A program made the position numbers and the translations under genes. Of a stretch of 64,000 nucleotides of DNA, positions 60,553 to 64,000 are shown one piece after another. Under the pieces are notes generated by a model. That model had not been told where the DNA came from and searched no databases. It saw only the letters and a list, made by a program, of their open reading frames with translations. Within the stretch, counting starts at the first letter, position 1. Each line of letters opens with the position of its first letter. The stretch covers positions 222,208-286,207 of the forward strand of contig VXAI01000161.1 in NCBI GenBank assembly GCA_013399305.1. Direction: 5' to 3'. The DNA comes from Rostratula benghalensis. Lineage: Eukaryota > Chordata > Aves > Charadriiformes > Rostratulidae.

Positions 60553-61457
60553 AGTGGGAGAGAGTGTACCCTCAGCAAATTTACTGACAACACCAAGCTC
60601 AGTGGTGTAGTCGACAGACTGGAGGGAAGGGATGCCATCCAGAAGGACCTGGACAGGCTCAAGAGGTGGGCTAGTGAAAATAGCAAGAAGTTCTACCAAG
60701 CCAAGGGCAGGGTCCTGCACCTGGGGTGTGGCAATCCCAGACACAAATACGAGTTGGGTGGAGAATGGATGGAGAGCAGCCCTAAGGAGAAGGACTTGGG
60801 AGTGATGGTGGGTGAGAAGCTCAACATGAATCGGCAGTGTGCACTGGCAGCCAAGAAAGCCAACCACATCCTGGGCTGCATCAAAAACAGCATGACCAGC
60901 AGGTTGTGGGAGGTGATTCTACCCCTCTACTCTGCGCTCGTGAGATCCCACCTGGAGCACTGTGTCCAGCTCTGGAGTCCTCAACATAGAAAGGACATAG
61001 AACTGTTTGAATGGATCCAATACAGGGCTACAAAGATGGTCAGAGGAATGGAGCACCTATCCCATGAATACTGGCTGGGGGAGCTGGGATTGTTTAGCTT
61101 GGAGAAGAGAATGCTCCAGGGAGACCTTAGAGCATCTTTCCAGTATGTGAAGGGAGCTACAGGAGAGATGGGGAGGGATTCTTTGTCAGGAAGTGTAGTG
61201 ACTGGACAAGGGGTAACAGCTTTAAATTGGAGGAGGGGAAATTTAGATTAGATACTAGAAAGAAATTCTTTCCTGTGAACCGTGAGGCACTGAAACAGGT
61301 TGCCCAGAGAGGACCGTGGATGCTGGAAGTGATTCAGGCCAGACTGGATGGGGCTTTGAGGAAGCTGCTCTGGTAGGAGGTGTCCCCACCCATGGCAGGG
61401 TTTTGAAACTCTATGATCTTTAAGATCCCTTCCAACTCTAACCATTCTATGATTCTG
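60540..61457 (+). mobile_element. Longest CR1 LINE copy with intact 3' end
   Basis: A plus-strand, 5'-truncated CR1 of about 0.9 kb. It runs from the reverse-transcriptase catalytic region through the ORF2 C-terminus and 3' UTR ('gctgctctggtaggaggtgt', 'ccacccatggcagggttttg', 'gatcccttccaactctaacc') to 'attctatgattctgtaa'. It carries the longest surviving CR1 reading frame in the window and no internal insertion, which points to one of the younger insertions here. Confidence 0.96.
60553..61251 (+). pseudogene. CR1 ORF2 remnant with mutated RT catalytic motif
   Basis: The frame is open from just after a TAG at 60550 to a stop at 61251, about 232 codons with no methionine start needed. It reads ECTLSKFTDNTKLSGVVDRL, then DAIQKDLDRLKRWASENSKK, KEKDLGVMVGEKLNMNRQCA and GMEHLSHEYWLGELGLFSLE. 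The canonical F-A-D-D of the RT active site is here F-T-D-N (60580-60591), so the second catalytic aspartate is lost. After about KGAT the frame shifts away from the CR1 consensus, and the last 30 residues are out of frame. The upstream RT and endonuclease domains are absent. Confidence 0.9.
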
Positions 61458-61832
61458 TAAATAGTAACAGTTCTTCCTAAATTTAACCACTCTTTTAGTG
61501 AGACTTTGATGCCAAGAAAGATGTTTCTACTAAAGTTCTCTAGCAGGACTGCTACTATATCCACTGCAAAAATCACTTCTGCATATGCTACATTTTTCTT
61601 CTTAATAGCTCTTTTTGGAAATGATCTATCCATCACTCTCAAAAAAAGACCTTCCCTTCTTTCTCTTTTTCCATTTTACAGGGCTGGAAACTGAAATCTC
61701 ACTTAATTCCTTTAACTACAAATATGAATTTTTCAAGAATATTGAAGCTAACAGCATTCCAGCTTAGGTAGAACATGACTTACCTAGTACAGGAGTCCTG
61801 GAAATCAAATTATTAGTTTTCATATATTATGG

Positions 61833-61846
61833 GTGTCCATGGCAAC
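61833..61846. promoter_or_regulatory. RFX-like X-box, one strong half-site
   Basis: GTGTCC, spacer AT, GGCAAC: 12 of 14 bases fit the symmetrical GTTGCC-AT-GGCAAC X-box. The right half is perfect. This is weaker than the 48975 site. Binding is inferred from the motif only. Confidence 0.35.
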
Positions 61847-63429
61847 AATGACAAAATGCTGCTTTTTCCTAATATTTAGAATGCTTTTCCCATAAATCTC
61901 TTCCCGTTACTGGGAAGACTTAAAGGTAGCTGATAGTTTCTACGTTATTTCACTTTTGTATAAAAATTCTATCTAAATCCTGTGGTTTTTTAATAGGTTG
62001 TAGGCCTGAGAATCAAAATAAGGCAGCAGGAGATAAGGAATATATAAGTGCCTGCGTGCATTCATGTGCTCTAATACTTTCAAGAACATCATATTAACAC
62101 TGAAATCAAGAATTTGAAAGAGGTCATCTTAAACAAGACAAACCAGTTTAAATTCAGTAATGCCATTTTGCACAGATAAGAAGGAGTCTGTGGTAAGACT
62201 CCATAGGCATGGAGATATGTCCACTGAACAGGGTGACCCACTCTATTAATTGTATGTGACCCAGGTGACAATTAACTGCTATGTCTGGAAGCTGATACAG
62301 CAAAGTGTGGCCACAGAATGAGTATCAGTGTAGTGAAATACTCGAGCTGATTAATCTTATGTCTTGGGTAGATTACTCAGCTTGTGTGTAGAAGTAGGCT
62401 TGACAGAGGTATGAGTCCATGGTGCTGAAGTCAGTTAATTTTCTCTCTGCTGCTTCCTTCCTTATGCACCACTTAGTGATGTAATCATGCTCTGCTACTT
62501 CTTTGGGAAAAGATCCCTCCTTGAAACCTTCTAGTTAAATGTTAGGTATGTCCTTTCTGTGAAGAAGTAGATTTCTAAAGAAATTTCTCTTTGTACTTGC
62601 CTCTGGTGTCCTTTGAAGATATTTATTAACAAGGAGTTTTAATCCATAGGTGGTTTTTTTTTTTTTTTCTTTCCCCTCTCTGTAATTCTGGAAGAATTTA
62701 GAAACATTTTTTCTACAATTTTCTACAATTAAGTATGGAAGCTGTTTTCACATTTACTTTCATGTCAGTTCATAAATCTTGCACATTAAAGTCTGTAGGT
62801 GAGGCAGGACTAGGCTGTTCTATCTACAAAAAAATAATTCAATTACATGTCAAGGTAGAAACACCAATTCTACTAAACTATGAAAGATATATGATCCATT
62901 GTTATGACAAGGAGTCTAGAAACTACCATTTTAACAAGAAACCAGCATTTAACTAAAGTGACATGAGCCTGAAATAAAAAGAAGAGACCTGGGTCAACAG
63001 CTTCATATAGGCATGAAGTGGTGCAGTTTGAAATTTAAAAAAAAAAAACAAACAAACAGAGGTTTGCTACATTTGGGCAAGTGAATAGATGTGTCCACAG
63101 AGCACATGGTCAGACAGACCCTTAAGCAACTACAACCTGAGCTGAATACATTGGGCACATCAAAGTGTGGGACTGTACATCTACCAAATGGAGTCCAAAA
63201 GTATCTCAACAGGGGGTTTTATCTGCATAAAATCATAAAATAAGTTAGGTTTGATGGGATATAGAATAATTTAGTTTGGAGTGGGGAACTCTCACTTACG
63301 GCAGGACCAGCTTCAAAGCTGGATCTAACTTTGAAGTTACATCAAGTTCTTCAGAGCTTTGCATGAATTTTACTTAGAGTGGTGTCAGCCTCGTGACTTA
63401 GGTCCTGCAATGGGGTTCTACCTTCAGTC

Positions 63430-63795
63430 TCATTGTCTCTGCAGGCTGTCTTGTTCCCTGCCTCTTTCATAATTGTATGCTTTCTTCCCAGACTTTGCTC
63501 TATTTGGGTGACAGAGAAGACAATCCAGCTCCCGTTCCTGTGATTTGGTAAACAATAAGTGGCATTTTGTTTGATATATGTGTATTTTCTTATTTTTCCT
63601 CTCTAATACAACAACTTGCAATGTAAAACTATTTGCTTTGCTTTCAGTATCTTCTTCATCCACAAAGTCCTCATTGAGAAATTCTGTGTCCAAATGATTT
63701 GGGTCTCTCCTCTGACCTGGAAGGGCCTCAAAATTATGGTATTCACAACACAATGTACTTTTGGAGTGAAGTGATTCTTTGATGTACATTAACAA
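63430..63795 (-). other. Coding-like minus-strand frame, possible exon or chance
   Basis: A 121-codon frame whose middle is strikingly acidic and ordinary in composition (QRRDPNHLDTEFLNEDFV, followed by DEEDTESK), unlike the Phe/Lys-rich chance frames elsewhere. A possible acceptor, CCCTTCCAG, lies at 63714-63722 on the minus strand just before the acidic part. No convincing GT donor follows within the frame, and I do not recognise the protein. It could be a single exon, a decayed retrocopy or chance. Confidence 0.2.
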
Positions 63796-64000
63796 GGGGA
63801 GCTACATGAGATTAGAAAACTACCATAGCTCTCTGAACTTTCTGCCTTAATTGCAGATAGCCAAAAGACAAATTCAGACACCTCAGCCAACACTGATGAG
63901 TGGGTAGGGCAGCTGGGGGACTCATTTTGCAGACTGACTGCACAATGTGCCATTTTCTGAACAATGTGAGGAACCTAGCTATGCCAGAAAAAAAAAAAAA

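Larger units (their letters stand above)
61458..64000. other. Unique DNA with X-box-like site and one coding-like frame
   Basis: No recognised gene. It includes the X-box-like site at 61833 and the acidic frame near 63640-63720 (both listed). T-runs lie near 62650-62669, an A-run at 63038-63048, and the window ends in an A-run from 63988. Confidence 0.5.

Noticed and set aside
1..64000. CRISPR arrays, operons, bacterial promoters or terminators
   Set aside because: No regularly spaced direct repeats or dense coding are present; the window is vertebrate non-coding DNA.

Overview
This window looks like non-coding, AT-rich DNA from a bird nuclear genome. The evidence is about two dozen fragments of CR1 (chicken repeat 1) non-LTR retrotransposon. 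They are recognised by the conserved 3' end (a 'TTGGAAGGGACCTT..' type block followed by 'ATTCTATGATTCTATGA' type tandem octamers) and by pieces of the ORF2 reverse-transcriptase frame. I also see one fragment resembling a widespread avian ERV-type LTR. I found no bacterial-type gene, no operon, no CRISPR array and no convincing spliced protein-coding exon. The window is best read as a gene desert or part of a large intron. Most short reading frames in it are chance frames or frames through repeats.

Layout. 1-13.9 kb: mostly unique AT-rich DNA with three CR1 pieces (about 3.4, 7.1-7.7 and 11.1 kb). 13.9-23.8 kb: the CR1-dense part, with a tail-to-tail pair of plus and minus copies at 17.1-18.7 kb and two oppositely oriented copies of one CR1 type 8.7 kb apart (13.9 and 22.7 kb). 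23.8-28.8 kb: an ATA microsatellite, a CR1 copy with a clean ORF2 C-terminal frame, a TTCC microsatellite running into a 638-base gap of N, and an LTR-like remnant on the far side. 28.8-51.4 kb: unique DNA with a few CR1 scraps, two related LTR-like segments near 35.4 and 36.3 kb, several simple repeats, a recent 58-bp tandem duplication and a CpG-retaining candidate conserved element near 41.4-41.8 kb. 51.4-61.5 kb: a second CR1-rich part, including a CR1 nested in another CR1, an antisense U2 snRNA 5'-end fragment abutting the outer copy, and the longest surviving CR1 ORF2 frame (60.55-61.25 kb). 61.5-64 kb: unique DNA with an RFX-like X-box and one coding-like acidic reading frame.

There are no genes here that work together. 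The structure comes from successive waves of CR1 insertion, at least four 3'-end types being present, with nested, inverted and internally deleted copies laid into older DNA. The best candidates for function are non-coding: two RFX-type X-boxes, a hairpin holding an inverted pair of K50-homeodomain (OTX/PITX-type) sites, perfect palindromes and CpG-retaining segments that may be conserved enhancers. No clear new biological system is visible. The U2/CR1 head-to-head junction is the most unusual structural observation.
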